A DNA stretch of 38,785 bases from Pseudoflavonifractor sp. 60. Lineage in GTDB: Bacteria > Bacillota > Clostridia > Oscillospirales > Oscillospiraceae. A program made the position numbers and the translations under genes. Below are positions 30,132-37,798 of the stretch, piece after piece. The notes under the pieces were generated by a model. It did not search any database, had not been told where the DNA came from, and saw nothing but the letters and a program-made list of their open reading frames with translations. The DNA lies in assembly GCF_009911645.1 (NCBI RefSeq), contig NZ_QWKI01000135.1, positions 1-38,785 on the forward strand, written 5' to 3'. Positions within the stretch are counted from its first letter, which is position 1. Each line of letters starts with the position of its first letter.

Positions 30132-31313
30132 ATGAAAAAATCGGAAAACCTGCCCCTGAAGCTGCTGATTGGCATTGTTGTGGGAATTGTATGCGGACTG
30201 TTCCTGCCAGAGCGGGCTATGACCATTGTGGTCACACTGAAATATGTGCTCAACCAGCTCATTATGTTCTGTGTGCCCCTGATCGTAATTGGCTTCATCG
30301 CCCCTTCCATCACTAAGATGGGCTCTAATGCGACCCGGATGCTGGGGGTGGCCATTATTATCGCCTATGTCAGCACAGTGCTGGCAACCCTGATGTCCAT
30401 GGCGGCTGGCTATCTCCTGGTGCCCCACCTGCCCATCGCCACCACCATGGAGGACCTGAAGGAGCTGCCCGGCGTGGCCTTCCAGCTGGATATTCCCCAG
30501 ATCATGCCCGTGATGAGCGCCCTGGTTTTCTCCGTCCTGGTTGGCCTGGCGGCGGTGTGGACCAAGGCTCAGACCGTGATCCGGCTGCTGGATGAGTTCC
30601 AGGAGATTGTTCTGTGTGTGGTGAAGCGAGTCGTCATCCCTGTGCTGCCCTTCTTTATCGCACTTACCTTCTGCGGCCTGTCCTACGACGGCACCATCAC
30701 CAAGCAGTTCCCCGCCTTCCTGCTGGCCATTGTCATTGTGATGGCCGGTCACTACATCTGGCTTGCCATTCTCTACGCCGCCGCCGGGGCCTACTCCGGC
30801 CGCAGCGCCATTGACGTGGTGAAGTACTATGGCCCCGCCTACCTCACCGCCGTGGGCACCATGTCCTCCGCCGCGACCCTGGCCGTGGCCCTGGACTGCG
30901 CCCGGAAGAGCAAGAGCCTCCGCCCCGATATGGTGGAGTTCGGCATCCCCCTGTTTGCCAACATTCACCTGTGCGGCTCCGCCCTGACAGAGACCTTCTT
31001 TGTGATGATCGTCTCCAAGGTCCTCTTCGGCCGGCTGCCCAGCCCGGGCGCCATGGTCCTGTTTATTCTGCTGCTGGGGATTTTTGCCATTGGCGCTCCC
31101 GGTGTACCCGGCGGCACCGTAATGGCCTCCCTGGGGCTGATTACCGGCATCCTGTTCACCGACCCCGCCACCTCCGGCGACGCCACCGCCCTGATGCTGG
31201 CCATCTTTGCCCTTCAGGACAGCTTCGGCACCGCCTGCAACGTCACTGGCGACGGCGCGCTGACCCTGATCCTCACAGGGTACGCCGAGAAGCACAAAAT
31301 TCAGCAGGCATAA
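30132..31313 (+). CDS. Dicarboxylate/amino acid:cation symporter (DAACS family)
   Basis: 393-residue polytopic transporter of the GltP/DctA/SstT family that imports dicarboxylates or amino acids with Na+ or H+. It shows the N-terminal PLKLLIGIVVGIVCGLFLPE, a serine-rich re-entrant loop (VGTMSSAATLAVAL), the Asn/Gly-bearing cation site region FANIHLCGSALTETF, and the second loop GAPGVPGGTVMASLGLI. The final part ALQDSFGTACNVTGDG holds the substrate-contacting polar residues. The substrate (glutamate, aspartate, serine/threonine or a C4 acid) cannot be fixed from sequence. The ATG at 30132 follows GAAAGGAG. It is a single gene with its own promoter and terminator. Confidence 0.92.
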   Translation: MKKSENLPLKLLIGIVVGIVCGLFLPERAMTIVVTLKYVLNQLIMFCVPLIVIGFIAPSITKMGSNATRMLGVAIIIAYVSTVLATLMSMAAGYLLVPHLPIATTMEDLKELPGVAFQLDIPQIMPVMSALVFSVLVGLAAVWTKAQTVIRLLDEFQEIVLCVVKRVVIPVLPFFIALTFCGLSYDGTITKQFPAFLLAIVIVMAGHYIWLAILYAAAGAYSGRSAIDVVKYYGPAYLTAVGTMSSAATLAVALDCARKSKSLRPDMVEFGIPLFANIHLCGSALTETFFVMIVSKVLFGRLPSPGAMVLFILLLGIFAIGAPGVPGGTVMASLGLITGILFTDPATSGDATALMLAIFALQDSFGTACNVTGDGALTLILTGYAEKHKIQQA

Positions 31314-31338
31314 GCAGGCAGAACCCAGCTAAAAAAAT

Positions 31339-31374
31339 GCGGCCTGGAGGCAATCCTCCAGGCCGCTTTCTTTT
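31339..31374. terminator. Bidirectional terminator between symporter and bactofilin genes
   Basis: Perfect 12-bp stem GCGGCCTGGAGG / CCTCCAGGCCGC (31339-31350, 31355-31366), loop CAAT, followed by TTTCTTTT on the + strand and by a T7 run on the - strand. Confidence 0.93.
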
Positions 31375-31378
31375 GAAA

Positions 31379-31876
31379 TCAGTTTTCCTGTTCCATCTGG
31401 TAGTTGTCGCCAAACTGCAAATCGGAGGCGGCAATTTCCGGCTCCTGGGGTCGTGCCGGAGGGGTCAGCATGGTGCTGCTGCCGTCCAGACGGCCGTTTT
31501 CCACCACCAGGGAGGCGGTGGAGATATCGCCGTGAATGCTGCCGGTGCGCTCCAGACACAGGTGCTCTCTTGCGGTGACGCTGCCCTGCACATCCCCCGC
31601 GACCCGGATGGTGTCGGCGGTCACCGGGCCCTGGATCTCGCCGGTGTTGGCCACCGTCAAGCTGCCCTTCAGATCGATTTCGCCCTCCACGCGGCCCTCC
31701 ACCTGGACAGAGCCCTCGCCCCGAATCACGCCGGTCAGGGTGATTCCTTTGGCGATGATGGTGTTGCTGTGGGCTTTGGGCAGGGTGGGCAGAGAGTCGA
31801 AGGACTCCTCAAAGGCGTCCTCCTGGTAGGGGGCGGGCGTAATCTGCTCCTGCTTGGTTGGTCCAAAAAAACCCAT
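31379..31876 (-). CDS. Bactofilin (polymer-forming cytoskeletal protein)
   Basis: 165-residue protein with the bactofilin domain (DUF583) between flexible tails. The core at about residues 35-125 is a regular right-handed beta-helix repeat with Gly/Val/Ile spacing (TLTGVIRGEGSVQVEGRVEGE, GSLTVANTGEIQGPV, IRVAGDVQGSV, GSIHGDISTASLVV). Bactofilins polymerise without nucleotide and organise cell-shape, stalk or motility factors in other bacteria. The N-terminal tail is acidic and the C-terminal tail is Pro-rich. I use the ATG at 31876 (MGFFGPTK) with an AAGGAGC ribosome site, not the in-frame ATG at 31903. It stands alone, convergent to the symporter. Confidence 0.92.
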   Translation of the reverse strand: MGFFGPTKQEQITPAPYQEDAFEESFDSLPTLPKAHSNTIIAKGITLTGVIRGEGSVQVEGRVEGEIDLKGSLTVANTGEIQGPVTADTIRVAGDVQGSVTAREHLCLERTGSIHGDISTASLVVENGRLDGSSTMLTPPARPQEPEIAASDLQFGDNYQMEQEN

Positions 31877-32013
31877 AATGAATCGCTCCTTATGTTCAAT
31901 CATTCACCGGCCCAAAAGCCGGAGGTTCCAACGCATGAAGGAATTATATCAAATTTGCTCCGCCAGCGCAAGGGGGTTCCGCAGAAAAAGGTGTGTCGGG
32001 TTCCCTGGCATAG

Positions 32014-32042
32014 TTTACAAAAAAGGAAAATCAGCGTATAAT
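32014..32042 (+). promoter_or_regulatory. Sigma-A promoter of the debranching enzyme gene
   Basis: TTTACA (32014-32019) and TATAAT (32037-32042) with a 17-base spacer, 33 bases before the ATG. Confidence 0.85.
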
Positions 32043-32075
32043 TATCTATCACCATTTTCAAGGAGGAACACAATT

Positions 32076-34199
32076 ATGGAGCAAGTCCACCGGTCGGACC
32101 CCATCCCCGAGGTCCCGTCCAGCCCGGTCTCGCTGACCCTCCCCCACAGCATCCATCTGGTCCCCCTGGATCAGATTGCCGGCTTTGACGTCCGCCCCGG
32201 CTTCTACGATGTAAACGGCGCCACCGCTATCCCCGGCGGAGTGAACTTCACCGTCCACTCCCATGGCGCTACCTCCCTGGAGCTGCTGCTCTTCCACCGC
32301 ATGGCGGACCAGCCCTTTGCAGTGCTCCCCTTTCCCAAGCACTACCGCATCGGCAATGTATACTCCATGATCGTCTTCAAGCTGGATATTGAGGAGTTTG
32401 AATATGCCTACCGGGTGGATGGCCCCTATGATCCCAAGAAGGGTCTGATTTTCGACCGTACCCGCTATCTGCTGGACCCCTACGCCAAGGCGGTCACCGG
32501 TCAGAGCCAATGGGGCGACTCCTCACCCCGAGGCCAGCACTACAAGGCGCGGGTTGTAAAGGACGACTTCGACTGGCGGGACAGCCAGCAGCCCCTCATC
32601 CCCATGGAGGACCTGATCATCTATGAGCTCCATGTTCGGGGCTTCACCAGGGACGACTCCTCCGGCGTGACCCACCCGGGCACCTTCGACGGCCTGCGGG
32701 AGAAGATCCCCTATCTGGAGTCCCTGGGGGTCAACGCGGTGGAGCTGATGCCCATTTTTGAGTTCGACGAGATGCAGGACTACCGCCAGTACAACGGAAA
32801 TACCCTCTACAACTACTGGGGCTACAGCACCGTCAGCTTCTTCTCCCCCAACACCAGCTATACCGCCTCCACCGAGTACAACCGGGAGGGCAACGAGCTG
32901 AAGGGGCTGATCCAGGCCCTCCACCAGCGGGGCATTGAGGTCTACCTGGACGTGGTCTTCAACCACACCGCCGAGGGGGACCAGCGGGGGCCCTTCTTCT
33001 CCTTCAAGGGCTTTGACAACAACATCTACTATCTGCTTACCCCCGACGGACAGTACTACAACTTCAGCGGCTGCGGCAACACCGTCAACTGCAACCACCC
33101 CATCGTCCGCCAGATGATTCTGGACTGCCTGCGCTACTGGGTCACCGCCTACCGGGTTGACGGCTTCCGCTTCGACCTGGCCTCCATCCTGGGCCGCAGT
33201 GAGGATGGCTCCCCCATGGGGGCGCCCCCGCTGCTCCAGTCTCTGGCCTTCGACCCCATCCTGGGCAATGTGAAGCTCATCGCCGAGGCCTGGGATGCCG
33301 GAGGACTGTACCAGGTGGGCACCTTCCCCTCCTGGAACCGGTGGGCGGAGTGGAATGGCCGCTATCGGGACGACATTCGCCGCTACCTGAAGGGGGATAT
33401 GGGTCTGGCCCAGGGGGCGGCCCTGCGCATTGCCGGGTCGCTGGATATGTACGGCGGCCGGGGGGGCTCCAATGCCTCGGTGAACTTCATCACCTGCCAC
33501 GACGGCTTTACCCTGTGGGACCTGTACTCCTACAACGACAAGCACAACGAGCCCAACGGCTGGAACTCCACCGACGGCGCCAACGACAACAACAGCTGGA
33601 ACTGCGGCGTAGAGGGGGACACCCAGGACCCCGCCGTGGACGCCCTGCGCCGGCGGATGTGCCGCAACGCCTTCGCTCTGCTTATGTGCTCCCGGGGGGT
33701 CCCCATGTTCCTGGCGGGGGACGAGTTCTGCAACACCCAGTTCGGCAACAACAACGCCTACTGTCAGGACAACATCATCTCCTGGCTGGACTGGAAGCGC
33801 CTGGAGCAGAATCCGGACATGTTTTCCTTCTTCCAATACATGATCCGCTTCCGCAAGGCGCACCGGGTGGTGCGGGCCAAAACAGGGGACGGGATCCACG
33901 GCTTCCCCGACGTCAGCTTCCATGGGGTCACGCCTTGGCGGGACCGGCCCTTTGACAGTCAGGACCGCTATGTGGGCGTTATGTTCAGCGGCTGGGAGCG
34001 GACGACCGGCCCGGACATTGTCTATGTGGCCTCCAACGCCTGGTGGGAGGACCTGGAGATTCAACTGCCCCAGCTGCCCGCCTCCATGTGCTGGGAGCAG
34101 GCGGTGGACACCTGGCAGGCCCAGCAGTCCCCCCATATCCTCCCTGACCGTCAGGTCACGGTGCGCGCCAGAAGCGTGATGGTGTTTGTGGCAAAATAA
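32076..34199 (+). CDS. glgX: Glycogen debranching enzyme/isoamylase (GH13, GlgX type)
   Basis: 707-residue GH13 enzyme that cleaves alpha-1,6 branches of glycogen or related glucans. An N-terminal CBM48-like domain (GATAIPGGVNFTVHSHGATS, DGPYDPKKGLIFDR) leads into the catalytic barrel, starting at YELHVRGFTRDDSSGV. The catalytic residues are readable: nucleophile D367 (VDGFRFDLAS), acid/base E404 (LIAEAWDAGG) and the third acid D476 with H475 (ITCHDGFTL). YLDVVFNHTAEGD is conserved region I. An AAGGAGGA site precedes the ATG at 32076; the frame runs upstream through the promoter. No other glycogen genes are nearby. With no signal peptide it is intracellular, so it probably acts on stored glycogen or imported glucans. 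Confidence 0.95.
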   Translation: MEQVHRSDPIPEVPSSPVSLTLPHSIHLVPLDQIAGFDVRPGFYDVNGATAIPGGVNFTVHSHGATSLELLLFHRMADQPFAVLPFPKHYRIGNVYSMIVFKLDIEEFEYAYRVDGPYDPKKGLIFDRTRYLLDPYAKAVTGQSQWGDSSPRGQHYKARVVKDDFDWRDSQQPLIPMEDLIIYELHVRGFTRDDSSGVTHPGTFDGLREKIPYLESLGVNAVELMPIFEFDEMQDYRQYNGNTLYNYWGYSTVSFFSPNTSYTASTEYNREGNELKGLIQALHQRGIEVYLDVVFNHTAEGDQRGPFFSFKGFDNNIYYLLTPDGQYYNFSGCGNTVNCNHPIVRQMILDCLRYWVTAYRVDGFRFDLASILGRSEDGSPMGAPPLLQSLAFDPILGNVKLIAEAWDAGGLYQVGTFPSWNRWAEWNGRYRDDIRRYLKGDMGLAQGAALRIAGSLDMYGGRGGSNASVNFITCHDGFTLWDLYSYNDKHNEPNGWNSTDGANDNNSWNCGVEGDTQDPAVDALRRRMCRNAFALLMCSRGVPMFLAGDEFCNTQFGNNNAYCQDNIISWLDWKRLEQNPDMFSFFQYMIRFRKAHRVVRAKTGDGIHGFPDVSFHGVTPWRDRPFDSQDRYVGVMFSGWERTTGPDIVYVASNAWWEDLEIQLPQLPASMCWEQAVDTWQAQQSPHILPDRQVTVRARSVMVFVAK

Positions 34200-34206
34200 T
34201 TCCTCG

Positions 34207-34234
34207 GAGGCGGAGAGATTCCGCCTCTTTTTTT
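34207..34234 (+). terminator. Terminator of the debranching enzyme gene
   Basis: GAGGCGGA (34207-34214) pairs with TCCGCCTC (34220-34227), 5-base loop, then TTTTTTT. Confidence 0.93.
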
Positions 34235-34313
34235 GAATCCCCCGCAACCCAATGAAATTTTTGTCGGGTAGAACAGTACAGACGTCTGAAACACAAGGAG
34301 AGGAGGGCAGCCT

Positions 34314-34871
34314 ATGGAGGACTGGGAGATTGTGGCTCTGTATTGGGACCGGGACCAGGAGGCCATTGCCCACACCCAGCGGCAGTATGGGAGTTATTTG
34401 TACAAAATCGCCTGGCAGGTGCTGGCCGACCGGGAGGACAGCGAGGAGAGCGTCAACGACACCTACTGGAGGGCCTGGAGCTCCATGCCGCCCCACCGGC
34501 CCGGAGTCCTGCGCACTTATCTGGGCAAAATCGCCCGCCAGCTGTCCATCGACCGCCTCCGGGGCCGGGACCGGGTCAAGCGGCGGGCCTCGGAGTATGC
34601 CCTGTCCCTGTCCGAGCTGGAGGAATGCGTCTCCGCCGGGGACACGACCCAGGAACAGGTGGACCTGCGCCTGCTGGCCCAGTCCATCCAGCGCTTCCTT
34701 TCCGCCCTGCCCCCGGAGGCCCGAACCGTCTTTGTGGAGCGGTACTACTACCTGGACCCGGTCCGGGACATCGCGCAGCACCACGGCTTCACCCAGTCCA
34801 AGGTGAAGAGCCTGCTGTACCGAACCCGGCAGGGGCTGAAGCGTCATTTGGAACAGGAGGATTTTTTATGA
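34314..34871 (+). CDS. ECF-type sigma-70 factor
   Basis: 185-residue extracytoplasmic-function sigma factor. Region 2 covers about residues 20-90 (HTQRQYGSYLYKIAWQVLAD, EESVNDTYWRAWSSMPPHRP, RTYLGKIARQLSIDRLRGRD). Region 4 covers about 125-180 (LPPEARTVFVERYYY, DIAQHHGFTQSKVKSLLYRT). The ATG has an AGGAGAGGAGGG ribosome site. The next gene overlaps by ATGA and encodes a membrane protein that fits an anti-sigma factor, so the pair should form a signal-transduction unit. Upstream at 34250-34300 there is no sigma-A promoter; a CGTC element at 34283-34286 could belong to an autoregulated ECF promoter, but I cannot fix its -35. Confidence 0.92.
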   Translation: MEDWEIVALYWDRDQEAIAHTQRQYGSYLYKIAWQVLADREDSEESVNDTYWRAWSSMPPHRPGVLRTYLGKIARQLSIDRLRGRDRVKRRASEYALSLSELEECVSAGDTTQEQVDLRLLAQSIQRFLSALPPEARTVFVERYYYLDPVRDIAQHHGFTQSKVKSLLYRTRQGLKRHLEQEDFL

Positions 34872-36028
34872 GACCGGAACACATCAGCGATTCCTTGAAC
34901 CACCTCAGCGACGAAATTTTGGAGGAGACCGACCGGGTGCGCAGCGGAAGGCGGCCAAAGAAGCGGGTCCTTTGGACGGCGGCGGCCTGTCTGTGTGTCA
35001 TGATCGCTGGAGCCCTCCTTCTCCGCCCGGGAGGGGACACTGTCCAGCCGGGCGGGGAGCTGCCCCTGCTGGAGATCTCCATGGAGAGCGGCGGTATGGG
35101 CTTTGAGGGGCTGCTCTACTACGAATTTTCCGAGCTGGAGAACGGCAATCCCTGGCATGAGGGCATGGAGCTGGAGGCCCTGCCCGTCTTCCGCAACGGC
35201 GCTTACAGTGAGGTGGGGGAGCCCATCGGCCTGAGCGCAAAGGAACTGGAACAGCGGGCTGAATCCGCCGCCCGGGCGTTAGGAATTGAGGACTTCACCA
35301 TAGAGCAGGAGCGGGGCAGCTATGTCGCCTCCTCCATAACCCGGGTCCGGCTGACCGGGGAGGGAGTCCGCATTGATGCCGAGGCGGACGGCTGCGTCAC
35401 TGTCTGGTTTGACGATGAGCTGGCCCTGCCCGAGGAGTACCGCTTTGAATACAGCGACATCACCAGCCAGGAGGCGGAGGCGGTGCTGGACTACCTCATC
35501 GGCCAGTACGCCAAACTGCTGAACTTCCAGCAGCCCCAGAAGGCCATCTTTCGGGACCGAAACATTTATGGGGAATTGGGAGTTGACTACCAGGTATATA
35601 ACGCCGCCGGGGACGACGTGGAGGATATCCTCAACTACGCCTTCCGCCAGGCGGACTTTGCCCCCGACGGCGAGGGGAAGCTGATGCTTATCCGCCTGTA
35701 TGACGGCCTGGCCTGCGCTGAACAAATGGGGGACTACCCCCTCATCTCTCTGGAGGAGGCCCGGGAGGCCCTGCTGGCGGGGCAGTATGTCACCACTGTG
35801 CCCTACGACTTTCCCGGGGAGGCGAAGGTGTACGGCGGCGAGCTGGTCTACCGGGGCAGCGCCAGAGAACAGGTGTTTATCCCCTACTACCGCTTCTATG
35901 TGGACCTGTCCCATGAGTTCCCCAACTGGGACGACACCGAACTGAAAAACTTCGGCGCCTACTACGTCCCGGCCATTCAGCACCAGTACCTCAAGCCCGG
36001 CTGGCAGTGGGACGGCTCCTTCAACTAA
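34868..36028 (+). CDS. Membrane-anchored probable anti-sigma factor
   Basis: 386-residue protein with a short cytoplasmic N-terminus (MRPEHISDSLNHLSDEILEE, residues 1-~32), one transmembrane segment (VLWTAAACLCVMIAGALLL, about 34-52) and a large extracytoplasmic domain of over 330 residues. The N-terminal helix plus membrane segment is the layout of ECF anti-sigma factors, and the start overlaps the sigma stop (ATGA). No zinc-binding HxxxCxxC motif is present. The outer domain is acidic and has no fold I recognise; segments such as FIPYYRFYVDLSHEFPN suggest a globular sensor. The function as sigma inhibitor and sensor is inferred from context. Confidence 0.8.
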   Translation: MRPEHISDSLNHLSDEILEETDRVRSGRRPKKRVLWTAAACLCVMIAGALLLRPGGDTVQPGGELPLLEISMESGGMGFEGLLYYEFSELENGNPWHEGMELEALPVFRNGAYSEVGEPIGLSAKELEQRAESAARALGIEDFTIEQERGSYVASSITRVRLTGEGVRIDAEADGCVTVWFDDELALPEEYRFEYSDITSQEAEAVLDYLIGQYAKLLNFQQPQKAIFRDRNIYGELGVDYQVYNAAGDDVEDILNYAFRQADFAPDGEGKLMLIRLYDGLACAEQMGDYPLISLEEAREALLAGQYVTTVPYDFPGEAKVYGGELVYRGSAREQVFIPYYRFYVDLSHEFPNWDDTELKNFGAYYVPAIQHQYLKPGWQWDGSFN

Positions 36029-36033
36029 AATTT

Positions 36034-36065
36034 GCGCCCCCATCGGAGTGTTCCGGTGGGGGCGC
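36034..36065. terminator. Hairpin between the anti-sigma and spoVAC genes
   Basis: GCGCCCCCA (36034-36042) pairs with TGGGGGCGC (36057-36065), with an upper CGGA/TCCG extension. T-tails are short on both strands (TGATTT on +, AAATTTT on -). It separates convergent genes. Confidence 0.68.
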
Positions 36066-36069
36066 TGAT

Positions 36070-36513
36070 TTAAAAGGACTGGAGCAGGCACAAAATAAGG
36101 CCGTAGATCACGCTGGTCGAGATACCGAAGACCAGCACCGGACCGGCCACAGTGAACAGCTTGGCTGCCGTGCCGGTAATCAGTCCCTCGCTCTTGAACT
36201 CCAGCGCCGGGGACACCATGGCGTTGGCAAAGCCGGTAATGGGTACCAGGGTCCCCGCACCCGCCCGCTTGGCCACCTTGTCAAAGATGCCCAGGCCGGT
36301 GAGGAGGGCGGCAATGAAAATCAGGGTCACCGAGGTGGCCGTCCCCGCCTGCTCCTTATCCAGGCCGTAGCTCTGATACAGATTGCTCAGCCCCTGGCCG
36401 GCGGCACAGATGGCCCCGCCCACCAGAAAGGCCCAGAGGATGTTCTTCCCCATGGGAGAGGGCCGGGAGCGCTCATTGACCAGCTTGCCGTAGTCCTGGT
36501 TGGTCATACTCAT
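36070..36513 (-). CDS. spoVAC: Stage V sporulation protein AC
   Basis: 147-residue membrane protein of the SpoVAC family, part of the channel that moves dipicolinic acid across the inner spore membrane during sporulation and germination. Family signatures: FLVGGAICAAGQGLSNLY, TLIFIAALLTGLGIFD, RAGAGTLVPITGFANAMVSP and EFKSEGLITGTAAKLFTVAGPVLVFG. Length is close to Bacillus SpoVAC (~150). I use the ATG at 36513 with an AAGGAG ribosome site; GTG at 36522 and ATG at 36507 are in frame too. spoVAD and spoVAE, normally adjacent, are not next to it, so it is either an isolated paralogue or a split locus. Confidence 0.93.
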   Translation of the reverse strand: MSMTNQDYGKLVNERSRPSPMGKNILWAFLVGGAICAAGQGLSNLYQSYGLDKEQAGTATSVTLIFIAALLTGLGIFDKVAKRAGAGTLVPITGFANAMVSPALEFKSEGLITGTAAKLFTVAGPVLVFGISTSVIYGLILCLLQSF

Positions 36514-36624
36514 CCTTCTCACTCCTTCTGAATTTTCTCTAGCATTGCCCGTCCTGAAAAAAATATGCGCCGCCGTATGAACCGGGCCCTTGGCGCATAA
36601 GTTGTAGTGGAAGGAGTGAGAGAG

Positions 36625-37140
36625 TTGATCTATCCCAAACGACAGTTTATTTTGACCTGGCTTGCCGCCATTTTAGCGGGGTGTATTCTCCATTTTATAT
36701 ACGAGTGGATGCCCAACGCTGTCACCGCCCTGTTTTCCCCGGTCAACGAGAGCCTGTGGGAGCACGTTAAGCTGGTGTTCTGGCCCTTCCTGGGGGCGGC
36801 GCTGATCCTCAACCGGGACCGGCCCACCGGCGTCCGTCCCTGGCTGCTGGTGCTGCCTCCGCTCTGTGCCCTGATCCTGGGGCTGGGCTGGGTGTACCAC
36901 GTGATGCTGGGCGGCGAGACCATGTGGGTCGATAGCGCCCTCTACGTGCTGGTGATGACCCTGGGCTTCTGGCTGGCCTCCCGCTTTTCCGGCCCCTTCC
37001 AGGGGGTCAAATGGCTGCTGCCTGTGCTGGCCGTCCTGGCGCTGGCGGGGCTCATTGGTGGGTTTACCCTCTACCCGCCCCAGGGTCTGCTGTTCCGCGA
37101 CCTGTCCGCCGTGGGGTCCTGGCTGCCGCTGCCCTGCTGA
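36625..37140 (+). CDS. DUF6512-like integral membrane protein
   Basis: About 171-residue membrane protein with five to six hydrophobic helices and the segment FIYEWMPNAVTALFSPVNESLWEHVKLVFWP, which I associate with the DUF6512 family of Firmicutes. The function is not known. The start is uncertain: the frame has a GTG at 36607 and a TTG at 36625, and only the TTG has a well-placed AAGGAG site (36611-36616), so I chose it. The phosphopantetheinyl transferase gene follows 59 bases later, and the two may be cotranscribed. No catalytic motif is visible. Confidence 0.75.
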   Translation: MIYPKRQFILTWLAAILAGCILHFIYEWMPNAVTALFSPVNESLWEHVKLVFWPFLGAALILNRDRPTGVRPWLLVLPPLCALILGLGWVYHVMLGGETMWVDSALYVLVMTLGFWLASRFSGPFQGVKWLLPVLAVLALAGLIGGFTLYPPQGLLFRDLSAVGSWLPLPC

Positions 37141-37199
37141 TTTTCCGCTGGATTTTCCCCTCCGTCTCTGCTACAATGGGGCGGAAGGAGGGGAGCGGT

Positions 37200-37745
37200 T
37201 TGGTCCTCTACAGCGCGAAAAATCTCACCGCCCGCAGTCAGGCCCGGGAGCTGCTGGCGCTGGCAGCAGGGGAGACGTGGGGGCTGTCCCCACTGCCCCG
37301 GATTGCCCGGCAGGAGGGGGGCAAGCCCTTCTTCCCGGAACAGGAGGGACGCCACTTCAACCTGTCCCACAGCGGCGGCCTGGCCCTGTGCGCCCTGGAC
37401 GACGCCCCGGTGGGGGTTGATATCCAGATCGTGAAGCAGTGGCGGCCCGCTCTGCCCCGGCGGGTGTGCTCCCAGGAGGAGATGGCCTGGCTGGAGTCTC
37501 AGCCCCAGCTGTGGCCCGCCTTTACCCAGCTGTGGTGCCTGAAGGAGGCCCGGGTCAAGGAGAGCGGCCAGGGGCTGAGGGGCCTGCTGCGGAGTATTCG
37601 GGTCCCGTTCCCGGAGGAGGGGGCTGTTTCGCTGGACGGCCTCTGGTTTCGAAGCTACCAGGGGGACGGCTGGGCGGCGGCGGTGTGCGGCCACTGTAAG
37701 CCCCCAAAAAATGTTGAAAAAGTCCTTGACATTTCCACTGTGTGA
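37200..37745 (+). CDS. Sfp-type 4'-phosphopantetheinyl transferase
   Basis: About 181-residue enzyme that moves the 4'-phosphopantetheine arm of CoA onto a serine of carrier proteins. The family motifs are present: HFNLSHSGGLALCAL, the Mg-binding GVDIQIVKQWR, and FTQLWCLKEARVKESGQGL (WxxKEAxxK). It is shorter than Bacillus Sfp (~224) but has both essential segments. I start at the TTG at 37200, with a GGAAGGAGG ribosome site (37183-37191); an ATG at 37176 is in frame but lacks one. No NRPS, PKS or carrier protein gene lies in the window, so the target is unknown. The 3' end contains the promoter of the MerR gene. Confidence 0.87.
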   Translation: MVLYSAKNLTARSQARELLALAAGETWGLSPLPRIARQEGGKPFFPEQEGRHFNLSHSGGLALCALDDAPVGVDIQIVKQWRPALPRRVCSQEEMAWLESQPQLWPAFTQLWCLKEARVKESGQGLRGLLRSIRVPFPEEGAVSLDGLWFRSYQGDGWAAAVCGHCKPPKNVEKVLDISTV

Positions 37746-37775
37746 GGGTTTATCCTGTATCTCGGAACCGGTTCC
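37726..37775 (+). promoter_or_regulatory. MerR-type promoter (19-bp spacer) with adjacent palindrome
   Basis: TTGACA (37726-37731) and TATCCT (37751-37756) are separated by 19 bases, the overlong spacer that MerR-family activators correct by twisting DNA. The spacer contains the small dyad CAC-TGT-GTG. Just downstream, at about the transcript start, is a perfect 12-bp palindrome GGAACCGGTTCC (37764-37775). Autoregulation by the next gene is inferred. Confidence 0.65.
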
Positions 37776-37798
37776 CACTACAAACAAGGAGGAATGTC

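Noticed and set aside
32523-34847. 774-codon open frame on the - strand opposite the debranching enzyme
   Set aside because: Shadow frame caused by GC-rich codon use; the + strand protein has all GH13 catalytic residues.
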